Positions 7,501 to 12,754 of a stretch of 12,754 bases of DNA are shown one piece after another. The position numbers were made by a program, and so were the translations under genes. Origin of the DNA: Nanobdellati archaeon (lineage in GTDB: Archaea > EX4484-52 > JAADEF01); the NCBI GenBank assembly GCA_026997215.1, contig JALWJP010000131.1, positions 1 to 12,754 on the forward strand. The letters run 5' to 3'. Within the stretch, counting starts at the first letter, position 1. Each line of letters starts with the position of its first letter. The notes beneath the pieces were generated by a model. It was not told the origin of the DNA. It was given only the letters and a program-made list of their open reading frames with translations, and did not search any database.

Positions 7501-7704
7501 AGATTCTTAATACCTACTACTTTAGGGAGAGAAGTTTATAATTTTCTTATGAATAACTATGAGGAGTATGTGAGTGAATCTACTACTAGAAAAATATACG
7601 AGATTATGGATAAAGTAGAACAAGGAGAATTAGAAGGCAACAATGTGCTTATAGATTTGTACGAGAAGATTAAAGCAATAACTTATTCACCTAAAGTTAT
7701 ATGA
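4528..7704 (+). CDS. rgy: Reverse gyrase (helicase-topoisomerase fusion) with degenerate zinc fingers
   Basis: Reverse gyrase introduces positive supercoils into DNA and is the hallmark protein of hyperthermophiles. The N-terminal helicase half has Walker A APTGTGKSS (74-82), motif II DDLD (171-174), GKLVRGLDLP (322-331) and motif VI QASGRTSR (423-430), with a short latch-like insert at about 347-419. The type IA topoisomerase half has Toprim VVESPTKAK (503-511, Glu505), ATDPDTEGE (620-628), the catalytic tyrosine Tyr804 in GLITYHRTDS, and GIGRPSTYA (968-976). It is one intact chain of 1058 residues, near family size. The first zinc finger keeps Cys9, Cys12 and Cys26 but has Lys29 where a fourth cysteine is usual. 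The second has only Cys580 and Cys594, with Ser583 and Leu597 in the partner positions. Its stop overlaps the convergent HAD gene by 8 bp. Confidence 0.96.
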   Translation: MQAVYEHLCPVCGGSLTFEEIEKGMCFKKSLPLDTFYRVKGLEEFEQFFGKKLRALQRVWATRVLRHESFAIEAPTGTGKSSFGIAMAEFLAMKGKRCYILVPTTNLVKQVYDKIKDKSKVIVFHKDLKNKDEVLEKIKKGDFSILVTTAAFLTKHFDKLESKVFDYIFVDDLDAVLKASRNINKLLFLLGYTFKDLRRSPEELEKIRKWKGILVIATATSKPGKSTQLLRQVLGIDASSSKHSLRNIEDYLLPSSHKEKDLIKVVKKLEDGIIVFTNTEEEANNLIKLLKDHGFKVGDAEDIDLFKERELNILVGVSAPYGKLVRGLDLPTRVKYAVFYEAPVFRIKLKEEISDNLVKVLLGVFRNHEKISKQYYALLQDSDRAREIIKEILNDKNFKEYAIKGVVIKDEELIIPDIKTYIQASGRTSRMYSKGLTKGLSVVIDEDDILDAFSIRASFYDIDFKKWDEKEILLIKEEIEKERESMLMKGQGEEELIIPALMVVESPTKAKQISRFFGKPAIKIKDGQVFYEIFNGKYVLTITASLGHVVDLITKNYYHGVEVDLSSNKVIPHYDSIKKCASSGIQFVDENKQCDDLFDSKKIIENVRQVAYEEGLVIIATDPDTEGEKIAWDISNLARFSKVARAEFHEITKNAVIHALENLRDIKQSQVDAQIVRRVEDRWIGFELSKKVQEHFKKPGLSAGRVQTPVLGWVIEAYDKSKEKKKECILHVEDKKVVIEEGCDYSGEVKVKIEVVKEKEEEMMPLPPYTTDEVLKDANRILKLSATEAMNSLQKLFENGLITYHRTDSTRVSDKGLDVAKMFLGDEAVLRRWEHGGEGAHECIRPTKPLTKQDVLTMIEQGILKVSDTLSSKDLALYDLIFRRFMASQSPKIHVTKVVYAFNINDKRIEKEAIKKYEGKAYELYPYLGIPLDLKEGEYEGKIEIRWVPKSYPLTQADAIRLMKEKGIGRPSTYATILSKLLKRKYVVEKGRFLIPTTLGREVYNFLMNNYEEYVSESTTRKIYEIMDKVEQGELEGNNVLIDLYEKIKAITYSPKVI

Positions 7705-8479
7705 GATTTTTTATGTCTTTTATGTCATATGAGAAGTATTTTGGCTTTTCGGAAGGTTTTAATTTCTTAATCAGGTCATGCACGTGAGGATGAACAAGAT
7801 AAGCATCAATACCTAATAGTTGAGCAAAAGAAACATCAGAGAGATTATTGGTTACTAAAATAGAGGATGAAGGATAAAGAGCATAATTGCTAAGTAAAGC
7901 ATCTTTGAAGAACAAACTTGGTTTGCCTACAAATACTTTGTGGTATTCGCCACATTCTTTTAAATAAGATAGGATTGGTAAAGTTATAGGAAATATTTCT
8001 TCTCCTATCTTCCAAAATATTGCATTATCTAAATGATAGACTATAGGCTTCTCTTCATTTTTACTTAATGCTATTCTTAGACATGCTCCTCTTAATTTCT
8101 CATAGGTTAAAGTTCTATCTATTCCTACAACAATGTGTTTAGAATTTTTACTTATCTCTATGCCTTCTTTCTCTAATTCTTTTAATAATCCGTATTCTCC
8201 GATGAGATATATTTTGTTTATGTTTTGTGATTTAAGCAAATGTATGAGAGCATCCGTTGAGGTAAATAAGTTTTTATCTTCAATGTTTTCTAAACCTTTT
8301 TCATATAATTTTTTTATGAATTGACTTTTTGAATATGCAGAATTATTGCTTAAAAGTATTACTTTTTTATCTTCTGCTTTAAGATGTTCGAATATGTTAA
8401 TGAATTGATCATTAAGATCTTTCCAATTCCATATGAATCCATCAAGATTAAAAAGCCATGTGGTATATTTAAGCACCAT
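7697..8479 (-). CDS. NagD-like HAD-family protein lacking the catalytic aspartate
   Basis: The 260 residues follow the NagD/p-nitrophenylphosphatase branch of the HAD superfamily, whose members are cytosolic phosphatases for small phosphoesters. Motif I should read DxDG but is NLDG (Asn11, Asp13), so the nucleophile is missing. Motif II is intact (SNN, 44-46), motif III Lys186 is present in VGKPS, and motif IV, usually GD...TD, reads TNNLSD with Asn211 in place of the first aspartate and Asp215 kept. The normal reaction through a phospho-aspartate is therefore unlikely, and the protein may be a binding or regulatory relative. The frame is otherwise intact. A TATA-like TTTAAATA at 8502-8509 is centred 26 bp before the ATG, so transcription is probably leaderless and divergent from PCNA. 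Confidence 0.8.
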   Translation of the reverse strand: MVLKYTTWLFNLDGFIWNWKDLNDQFINIFEHLKAEDKKVILLSNNSAYSKSQFIKKLYEKGLENIEDKNLFTSTDALIHLLKSQNINKIYLIGEYGLLKELEKEGIEISKNSKHIVVGIDRTLTYEKLRGACLRIALSKNEEKPIVYHLDNAIFWKIGEEIFPITLPILSYLKECGEYHKVFVGKPSLFFKDALLSNYALYPSSSILVTNNLSDVSFAQLLGIDAYLVHPHVHDLIKKLKPSEKPKYFSYDIKDIKNLI

Positions 8480-8501
8480 ATTTATGAGAAGTATTAAAAA
8501 T

Positions 8502-8509
8502 TATTTAAA
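8502..8509 (-). promoter_or_regulatory. TATA box for the HAD gene, in a shared divergent promoter region
   Basis: TTTAAATA on the minus strand is centred about 26 bp before the HAD start, the leaderless archaeal spacing. The 62-bp intergenic region must also hold the PCNA promoter. TATTAAAAA at 8492-8500 on the plus strand would start transcription near 8522, so the two promoters overlap. Confidence 0.55.
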
Positions 8510-8510
8510 G

Positions 8511-8537
8511 TTTAGTGAAAAACTAAAATTAAGGTGA
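8511..8537 (+). promoter_or_regulatory. PCNA leader: 6-bp inverted repeat and AGGTGA ribosome binding site
   Basis: TTTAGT (8511-8516) and ACTAAA (8522-8527) form perfect 6-bp arms around GAAAA. AGGTGA at 8532-8537 then lies four bases before the first PCNA ATG and seven before the second. The repeat sits between the likely TATA region and the ribosome binding site, so it could be an operator or a small leader hairpin; it may also be chance in A/T-rich DNA. Confidence 0.45.
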
Positions 8538-8541
8538 AAAT

Positions 8542-9294
8542 ATGATGAACTTACAATTCATTAGCATTGGTGCTTTTAAAGATATGCTTGATGCATTACA
8601 TGCTTTACTTACAGAAGGTACCTTTGTTGTTAACGAGAAAGGTATTTCTTTTAAGGCAACTGATCCTACTATGGTCACTTTAGTTGAGTTGTTCTATGGA
8701 AAGGATAATTTTAATGTGTATGAGGTAGAAGGAGAAGTTTATTTGACTTTAAACATTGATCTCTTAAGGCAGAGTTTGAAAAAAACTAAAAGCACGGATA
8801 AAGTTAGTTTTGTAATTGATAAGGAGAACATAAACCGGCTTAACGTGATAATAGAGGGGAAGCATATTAAAAAGTTCGTATTACCTATCTTAGAGAGCGA
8901 GATAAAAGAAATACCAGAACTTAATTTAGAATTTAAAGGTGAGGCAGAGATACTTTCTAGTTTGTTTGCTGAGACTGTGGAAGATGCGTCTCATATCTCA
9001 GATGTTTTAGCTTTTAAATTTAATTCTAACGAGTTGGTAATGGAAGCAGAAAGTGAGTTGACTTCTTTAAGCGCTCGATTTTCTAAAGATGTTGAAGGAG
9101 TTATAGACATAAAAGCTGAGGGAGAAGTAGTTGCTAAGTATTCTATAGATTATCTTAAAAAAATAATTAAAGCTAAGAAGATCTCCCCTACTGTGAAAAT
9201 ATCCATAAATCAAGACGCTCCGGCAAGATTTGATTTTAGAGATAGCGATGACTTATGGATGTATTATGTTTTAGCTCCACGGGTTGAGGAGTAA
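8542..9294 (+). CDS. pcn: DNA polymerase sliding clamp (PCNA)
   Basis: PCNA is the ring-shaped clamp that tethers replicative polymerase, FEN1, ligase and other replication proteins to DNA. The 250 residues have the archaeal length and layout: two similar domains joined by the interdomain connector around FVLPILESEIKEIPEL, which with nearby loops forms the binding pocket for partner PIP-box peptides. GISFKATDPTMVTLVELFY at 34-52 and the C-terminal YYVLAPRVEE are family-typical. The start has a good AGGTGA site; the second ATG (8545) is equally usable. Only one clamp gene is seen here, so a homotrimer is likely but not shown. The stop is one base before the DphB start, and the DphB ribosome binding site lies in its last codons. 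Confidence 0.95.
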   Translation: MMNLQFISIGAFKDMLDALHALLTEGTFVVNEKGISFKATDPTMVTLVELFYGKDNFNVYEVEGEVYLTLNIDLLRQSLKKTKSTDKVSFVIDKENINRLNVIIEGKHIKKFVLPILESEIKEIPELNLEFKGEAEILSSLFAETVEDASHISDVLAFKFNSNELVMEAESELTSLSARFSKDVEGVIDIKAEGEVVAKYSIDYLKKIIKAKKISPTVKISINQDAPARFDFRDSDDLWMYYVLAPRVEE

Positions 9295-9295
9295 A

Positions 9296-9997
9296 ATGCT
9301 GTGGTTAATAGGATGCGGGATATGGGAACCTAAGGATATGTCTCTAAAAGCATATGAGATTCTTAAAATCGCTGATAAAGTATATTTAGAGGATTATACT
9401 TCTAATACTGCAATAACTAAAAAGTCTTTAGAAGACTTGTTAGGTAGAGAAGTGATAAGTTTAGATCGAGAAAAAGTAGAGAATTATGAGTGGTTATTGG
9501 AAGAAGCGAATGCTAAGAATATTGCTTTAGTTATTAAAGGCGATGTTTTTGCAGCAACCACTCATTATTCTATTTATGCTGATGCTAAAAAACAGGGCTT
9601 AAAGGTTGCGGTTATTCATGGTTCTAGTGTTTTTACAGCAGTAGGTAAAGTAGGGCTATCTCTTTATCGTTATGGTGTAATTGTTTCTTTGCCTCATCCT
9701 AATTTATTTCCTACATATCCTACAAGTCCTTTTGAAAAAATAAAGAAGAATATTGAAAATGATATGCATACTTTAGTGCTTTTAGATATAGGTATGAGAG
9801 CCATAGAGGGGTTGAGCTTATTAGAAAAATATATAGGCAATGTGAAAATTGTGGTGTGTTACAGTTTAGGAAGCGAGAATGAAAAAATATTTAAAGGCAC
9901 TATTAAAGAGTTAAAAGAAGAAGTAAGGTATTTAGATGAGAAAGCCACGTGTCTTATTATTCCTGCTAAAAGATTGGAGTTTTATGAGATCTTTTAG
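9296..9997 (+). CDS. dphB: Diphthine synthase (diphthamide biosynthesis methyltransferase), divergent
   Basis: DphB methylates the modified histidine of elongation factor 2 with S-adenosylmethionine during diphthamide synthesis. Family features are a start of type MLWLIGCG...KD, ADKVYLEDYTS at 26-36, GDVFAATTH at 82-90, VIHGSSVFTAVGKVGLSLYRYG at 106-127, the HTLVLLDI segment at 158-165, and CYSLGSENEKI at 188-198. Several positions differ from the usual form: the proline of GDP is Val84, the GLGL..D loop is GCGIWEPKD, and the end lacks the usual LHxVE.E tail. At 233 residues it is shorter than well-known archaeal DphB (about 265). I chose ATG 9296, preceded by GAGGAG at 9286-9291, over a TTG at 9284. 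It is coupled to PCNA. Confidence 0.85.
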   Translation: MLWLIGCGIWEPKDMSLKAYEILKIADKVYLEDYTSNTAITKKSLEDLLGREVISLDREKVENYEWLLEEANAKNIALVIKGDVFAATTHYSIYADAKKQGLKVAVIHGSSVFTAVGKVGLSLYRYGVIVSLPHPNLFPTYPTSPFEKIKKNIENDMHTLVLLDIGMRAIEGLSLLEKYIGNVKIVVCYSLGSENEKIFKGTIKELKEEVRYLDEKATCLIIPAKRLEFYEIF

Positions 9998-10007
9998 TTG
10001 CGTTAAC

Positions 10008-10015
10008 TATAAATA
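10008..10015 (+). promoter_or_regulatory. TATA box of the RCC1 surface-protein gene
   Basis: TATAAATA is centred 26 bp before the ATG at 10038, and there is no ribosome binding site, so the gene is probably transcribed leaderless from its own promoter. It is the best TATA match in the window. Confidence 0.7.
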
Positions 10016-10037
10016 ATTTTTCTGCCCTAATTTTTCT

Positions 10038-12677
10038 ATGGCAGAAAAATTATTCTCTTTAGAAATTAAAAACAAACCAAATCTCAAAAAAGCTATCTCA
10101 GCAACAATAGGCTCGGTTCTATTAGTTGTATTCACAATAGCCATAGCATCCTTAGCATACATATGGCTAAAAGACTACACCCTTAACATGAGCAAACAAG
10201 CTTCTCAAACCTCCTCTCAAGGAAATAATTATCATGGTTATTCCTTAACTCAATGTGCCAAAGCAAGGATATCTTTGGAAAAGATATCCTTCCCCCAAGA
10301 TAAAACATACATAATAAATGAGGAATTCATCAACACAACAAAAATATCATCATACAACAACATAACAATAAACATAACCATAGGCAAAGTATACCTACAA
10401 AAACAAACCTCAACCATAACATTATACAAACAAGAAATAATCTTAGAAAATAATAACCCAGTAACCTTAACCAATTATCAAGTAAAAATATTATATGATA
10501 CAAAAGAACAAATATCTTTAGGAAGAATGAGATCTGATTGTAAGGATATAAGAGCCATAGATGCAAACAACAACTCCTTACCTTTCTGGATATGGAGGAG
10601 TTCATGCAACACAACCACAACAGAAATATGGGTAAAAATACCTTCCTTACTCTCTAACTCCAACACAACCATTTACTTATTATTCGGAGACAATGCTGAT
10701 TATCATTATGGTTCTTACGGCAATACATTTGAGAACTCTTATGCTAATGATGAACAAACATATGCTGTGTTATGGTTTAATTCTTATGGTGGCAGTCATT
10801 CTTGTGCTTTGTTGAAGAATGGATCTGTTATGTGTTGGGGTAGTAATTATGAGGGTCAATTAGGCAATGGAACAAAAGATAATAAAGGCTTATTACCTAT
10901 AATGGTTAAAGATTGGACAGGTAATGGTTATTTAAAAAATGTGATGCAAATCGGTTTAGGATTATTTCATACATGCGCTTTACTTTCCAATGGATCAATG
11001 CTTTGCTGGGGTTATAATGGTTATGGTCAACTCGGCGATGGAGATGGAGGTGCTTTTTCTGATAAATATTTACCAACATTCGTAAAAGATCCAACAGGTA
11101 ATGGTTATATAGAAAACGTAACTCAAATAGCTTTAGGATCTACCCATACATGCGCTTTACTTTCCAACGGATCTATGCTATGTTGGGGAGATAATTGGTA
11201 TGGTAGTATAGGAGATGGAACAACGATAGAGAGACACCTTCCAGTAATGGTTAAAGATTGGACAGGTAATGATTATTTAAAAAATGTGGTGCAAATAGCT
11301 GCAGGAGCGCAACATACATGCGCTTTACTTTCCAACGGTTCTGTGCTATGTTGGGGAAGGAATCACAAAGGTCAAGTTGGAGATGGAACAACAGGTGTTT
11401 ATAAATGTGTTGTGTTGGATGATTATAACGAGTGTAATCCCTTACCTACTTTCGTAAAAGATTCGACTAATGCTTCTATCTTAACAAATGTTTCTCAAAT
11501 AGCTTTAGGAGCCTGGCATACATGCGCTTTACTTTCCAACGGCTCTATGCTATGTTGGGGATATAATGAGTATGGACAATTAGGCGATGGAACAAAAATA
11601 GATAAGTTATTACCAACATTCGTAAAAGATTGGACAGGTAATGGTTATTTATCTAACGTAACCCAAATATCTGCAGAATTTGATCATACCTGCGCTTTAC
11701 TCACTAATGGTTCTGTGCTATGTTGGGGAGGAAACTATGAAGGTCAATTAGGAGATGGAACTACAACTGATAAATCTTTACCAACATTCGTAAAAGATCC
11801 AACAGGTAATGGTTATTTAGAGAATGTAACTCATATATCTTTAGGATATAGGCATACATGTGCTTTACTTTCCAATGGCTCTATGCTTTGTTGGGGGAAA
11901 AATTCTGCAGGTGAACTCGGAAACGGAACCTCAGATGCTAAAGGTTTATTACCAACCTTCACCAAAAACTACAACCTCAACGCATCCCTACAAAAAACCA
12001 ATAATCTCTATACTCCACCAAACTACAACAAAGACGTCTGGTTTTTATTAAAAACCAGAGATAATTTACAAGAAATAAATGCTTATACTCAATCCATAAC
12101 ATCATTCTCAGTAACAAACCCTTACTATACAACAGGCCAACTAATAACCAAAAACTTATTAACATTCAACTTAACCCCAGCAGATGTAATAACATCTTTA
12201 ACATTCAACATAGATAAATACCCTGGCCTTATAGACATCTTCATTTCAAAGGATAACACAACATACACAAAAATCTCTTTAGACTCAAGCAATACCTATG
12301 ATTTCACACCACAACAACAATCCTGGAAATCTTTATTCCTTAAAATCATGCTTAATGCAAGATATGATAGGTTAGACACACCAATATTAGATGCTTACAC
12401 CTTAACTTACATAGATAAAGCAGAAGAATCTATTAAACTCTTCTTAGATAATCCTTCTAATCTCAACTTAACCATAACATCCATAACCATAGAAAGCCTA
12501 TCAAATCCAGATAAGTACTGCTTCTTATATCTTAACAACTCCTATATCTCTCCTTTAGGCATAAAATATTATGCTTTCTCTCCAGATAACTGCTCATTCC
12601 CATGCTTAGAAGGAGAGAAATATAAGGTTGTGGTTGCGACGGAATGCGGAACTTATAAGTTTATTAGAGATTGCTAA
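10038..12677 (+). CDS. Pilin-anchored surface protein with DUF2341 domain and seven-blade RCC1 propeller
   Basis: The 879-residue protein starts with a type IV pilin-like signal. Lys17-Lys18-Ala19 precedes the hydrophobic stretch ISATIGSVLLVVFTIAIASL (20-39), the layout cut by archaeal prepilin peptidase just after Ala19. Residues about 135-235 (LTNYQVKILYD, RMRSDCKDIR, EIWVKIPSL, TIYLLFGD) resemble DUF2341, found in secreted archaeal and bacterial proteins. Residues about 243-652 hold seven RCC1 repeats, a complete propeller. Each carries a CALL.NGS..CWG core with a Cys-X9-Cys pair and an N-glycosylation sequon. Blade 4 has an insert with two extra cysteines (457, 466). The rest is beta-rich, with a Cys-containing end (DNCSFPCLEGEKYKVVVATECG) like archaeal pilin tails. 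A cell-surface role in adhesion or binding is inferred; the ligand is unknown. Flanks and propeller differ sharply in base skew. Confidence 0.88.
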   Translation: MAEKLFSLEIKNKPNLKKAISATIGSVLLVVFTIAIASLAYIWLKDYTLNMSKQASQTSSQGNNYHGYSLTQCAKARISLEKISFPQDKTYIINEEFINTTKISSYNNITINITIGKVYLQKQTSTITLYKQEIILENNNPVTLTNYQVKILYDTKEQISLGRMRSDCKDIRAIDANNNSLPFWIWRSSCNTTTTEIWVKIPSLLSNSNTTIYLLFGDNADYHYGSYGNTFENSYANDEQTYAVLWFNSYGGSHSCALLKNGSVMCWGSNYEGQLGNGTKDNKGLLPIMVKDWTGNGYLKNVMQIGLGLFHTCALLSNGSMLCWGYNGYGQLGDGDGGAFSDKYLPTFVKDPTGNGYIENVTQIALGSTHTCALLSNGSMLCWGDNWYGSIGDGTTIERHLPVMVKDWTGNDYLKNVVQIAAGAQHTCALLSNGSVLCWGRNHKGQVGDGTTGVYKCVVLDDYNECNPLPTFVKDSTNASILTNVSQIALGAWHTCALLSNGSMLCWGYNEYGQLGDGTKIDKLLPTFVKDWTGNGYLSNVTQISAEFDHTCALLTNGSVLCWGGNYEGQLGDGTTTDKSLPTFVKDPTGNGYLENVTHISLGYRHTCALLSNGSMLCWGKNSAGELGNGTSDAKGLLPTFTKNYNLNASLQKTNNLYTPPNYNKDVWFLLKTRDNLQEINAYTQSITSFSVTNPYYTTGQLITKNLLTFNLTPADVITSLTFNIDKYPGLIDIFISKDNTTYTKISLDSSNTYDFTPQQQSWKSLFLKIMLNARYDRLDTPILDAYTLTYIDKAEESIKLFLDNPSNLNLTITSITIESLSNPDKYCFLYLNNSYISPLGIKYYAFSPDNCSFPCLEGEKYKVVVATECGTYKFIRDC
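10265..10291 (+). repeat. Perfect 11-bp inverted repeat inside the surface-protein gene
   Basis: AAGGATATCTT (10265-10275) and AAGATATCCTT (10281-10291) are perfect reverse complements around TGGAA. The hairpin lies in the codons for ISLEKIS, between the pilin-like N-terminus and the DUF2341-like domain. In mRNA or single-stranded DNA it would be a strong stem-loop for this A/T-rich genome. Confidence 0.85.
10764..11993 (+). repeat. Seven tandem RCC1-encoding repeats with near-identical DNA blocks
   Basis: The seven units are about 165-200 bp each. A 23-base block (beginning catacatgcgctttac) is identical at 10968, 11145, 11313 and 11517, has one change at 11853 and is more diverged at 11685. 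The conserved block covers the HTCALLSN codons, while the positions between blocks vary. This pattern suggests recent duplication or gene conversion within the gene. Confidence 0.85.
11070..11816 (+). repeat. 39-bp perfect direct repeat, copies at 11070-11108 and 11778-11816
   Basis: The copies (each starting ttaccaacattcgtaaaag) are identical over 39 bases and 708 bp apart, a multiple of three. They encode LPTFVKDPTGNGY at the ends of blades 2 and 6. Recombination between them would delete or duplicate four blades without breaking the frame. The blade 5 copy (about 11611) differs only at three central bases. Confidence 0.9.
12037..12059 (+). repeat. Perfect 10-bp inverted repeat after the propeller
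   Basis: TCTGGTTTTT (12037-12046) and AAAAACCAGA (12050-12059) pair perfectly around ATT. It lies in the codons for VWFLLKTRD, just after the RCC1 repeats end. Confidence 0.85.
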
Positions 12678-12693
12678 TTTTCAATTTCATAAG

Positions 12694-12702
12694 TTTTTAA
12701 AA
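12694..12702 (+). promoter_or_regulatory. TATA-like box for the gene at the right edge; T-rich run that may also end the upstream transcript
   Basis: TTTTTAAAA is centred about 27 bp before the ATG at 12725, consistent with leaderless transcription. The T-rich stretch directly after the surface-protein stop (12678-12698) could also act as an archaeal T-tract terminator. Confidence 0.45.
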
Positions 12703-12724
12703 TTAACTTATGTTATTATTTAAC

Positions 12725-12754
12725 ATGGTGAAAGTTATTATTACTTACGATGAC
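12725..12754 (+). CDS. Start of an unidentified gene (cut by right edge)
   Basis: Ten codons reading MVKVIITYDD are visible before the window ends. The ATG fits the predicted TATA box spacing. An in-frame ATG at 12710 would add five residues but lies too close to that box. The short hydrophobic strand followed by YDD is not enough to name a family. Confidence 0.5.
   Translation, partial: MVKVIITYDD

Noticed and set aside
9284..9298. TTG at 9284 as the dphB start
   Set aside because: It would add four residues before the conserved MLWLIG start and would bury the GAGGAG ribosome binding site that fits the ATG at 9296.
10138..10169. 8-bp inverted repeat TAGCCATA/TATGGCTA in the pilin-like N-terminal codons as a regulatory hairpin
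   Set aside because: The loop is 16 bases and the arms are A/T-rich; it is likely by chance in this composition.
10250..11094. Several minus-strand open frames opposite the surface-protein gene
   Set aside because: Their Cys/Leu/Val-rich composition is the mirror of the Asn/Thr-rich or repeat codons on the other strand; no start signals or recognisable domains.
10764..11993. CRISPR-like array in the region of repeated 23-base blocks
   Set aside because: The blocks are part of one long open frame and encode RCC1 blades; units are too long and the material between them is also conserved coding sequence.
12710..12724. ATG at 12710 as start of the right-edge gene
   Set aside because: It is in frame but only about 12 bp from the centre of the predicted TATA box; the ATG at 12725 has the right spacing.

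Overview
This window looks like chromosomal DNA of a thermophilic, probably hyperthermophilic, archaeon. Four things point there: a full-length reverse gyrase, archaeal PCNA next to diphthine synthase (DphB), a tRNA-Phe with an archaeal bulge-helix-bulge intron, and a DUF1512-type membrane protein. The DNA is AT-rich (roughly one third G+C by eye), while the mature tRNA is about 68% G+C (50 of 74 bases by hand count), as expected for growth at high temperature. Gene spacing is very tight, with ATGA and TAATG overlaps. Some genes have archaeal TATA boxes centred 26-28 bp before the start codon (leaderless type); others have AGGTGA- or GAGG-type ribosome binding sites. The lineage cannot be fixed from this sequence. 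A reduced-genome (DPANN-like) or other deep archaeal lineage is only a guess.

Layout. Minus strand, 1-2038: a sufC-sufB operon for iron-sulfur cluster assembly. A third, previously uncalled gene starts inside the sufB stop codon and runs off the left edge. A perfect 9-1-9 palindrome lies between the predicted TATA box and the sufC start, where an archaeal repressor would act. Plus strand, 2119-4503: intron-containing tRNA-Phe, then three translationally coupled genes (a small conserved archaeal protein that may have a SecB-like fold, a DUF1512 membrane protein, and dCTP deaminase). Plus strand, 4528-7704: reverse gyrase whose two zinc fingers have each lost cysteines. Minus strand, 7697-8479: a NagD-like HAD protein that lacks the nucleophilic aspartate, convergent with and overlapping the end of reverse gyrase. 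A 62-bp divergent promoter region then leads to PCNA and DphB (8542-9997).

Plus strand, 10038-12677: the most unusual gene, an 879-residue predicted surface protein. It has a type IV pilin-like N-terminus, a DUF2341-like domain, a complete seven-blade RCC1 propeller with one cysteine pair and one N-glycosylation sequon at the same place in every blade, and a C-terminal beta-rich, pilin-like region. The flanks and the propeller have opposite G/C strand skew, and the blades share long identical DNA blocks, so the gene looks mosaic and open to blade-number change. At the right edge another leaderless gene begins at 12725.

The housekeeping genes cover DNA topology and replication (reverse gyrase, PCNA), nucleotide supply (dCTP deaminase), translation (tRNA-Phe, diphthamide) and Fe-S assembly (Suf). 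No stretch longer than 300 bases lacks a gene. No CRISPR array or insertion sequence was seen.
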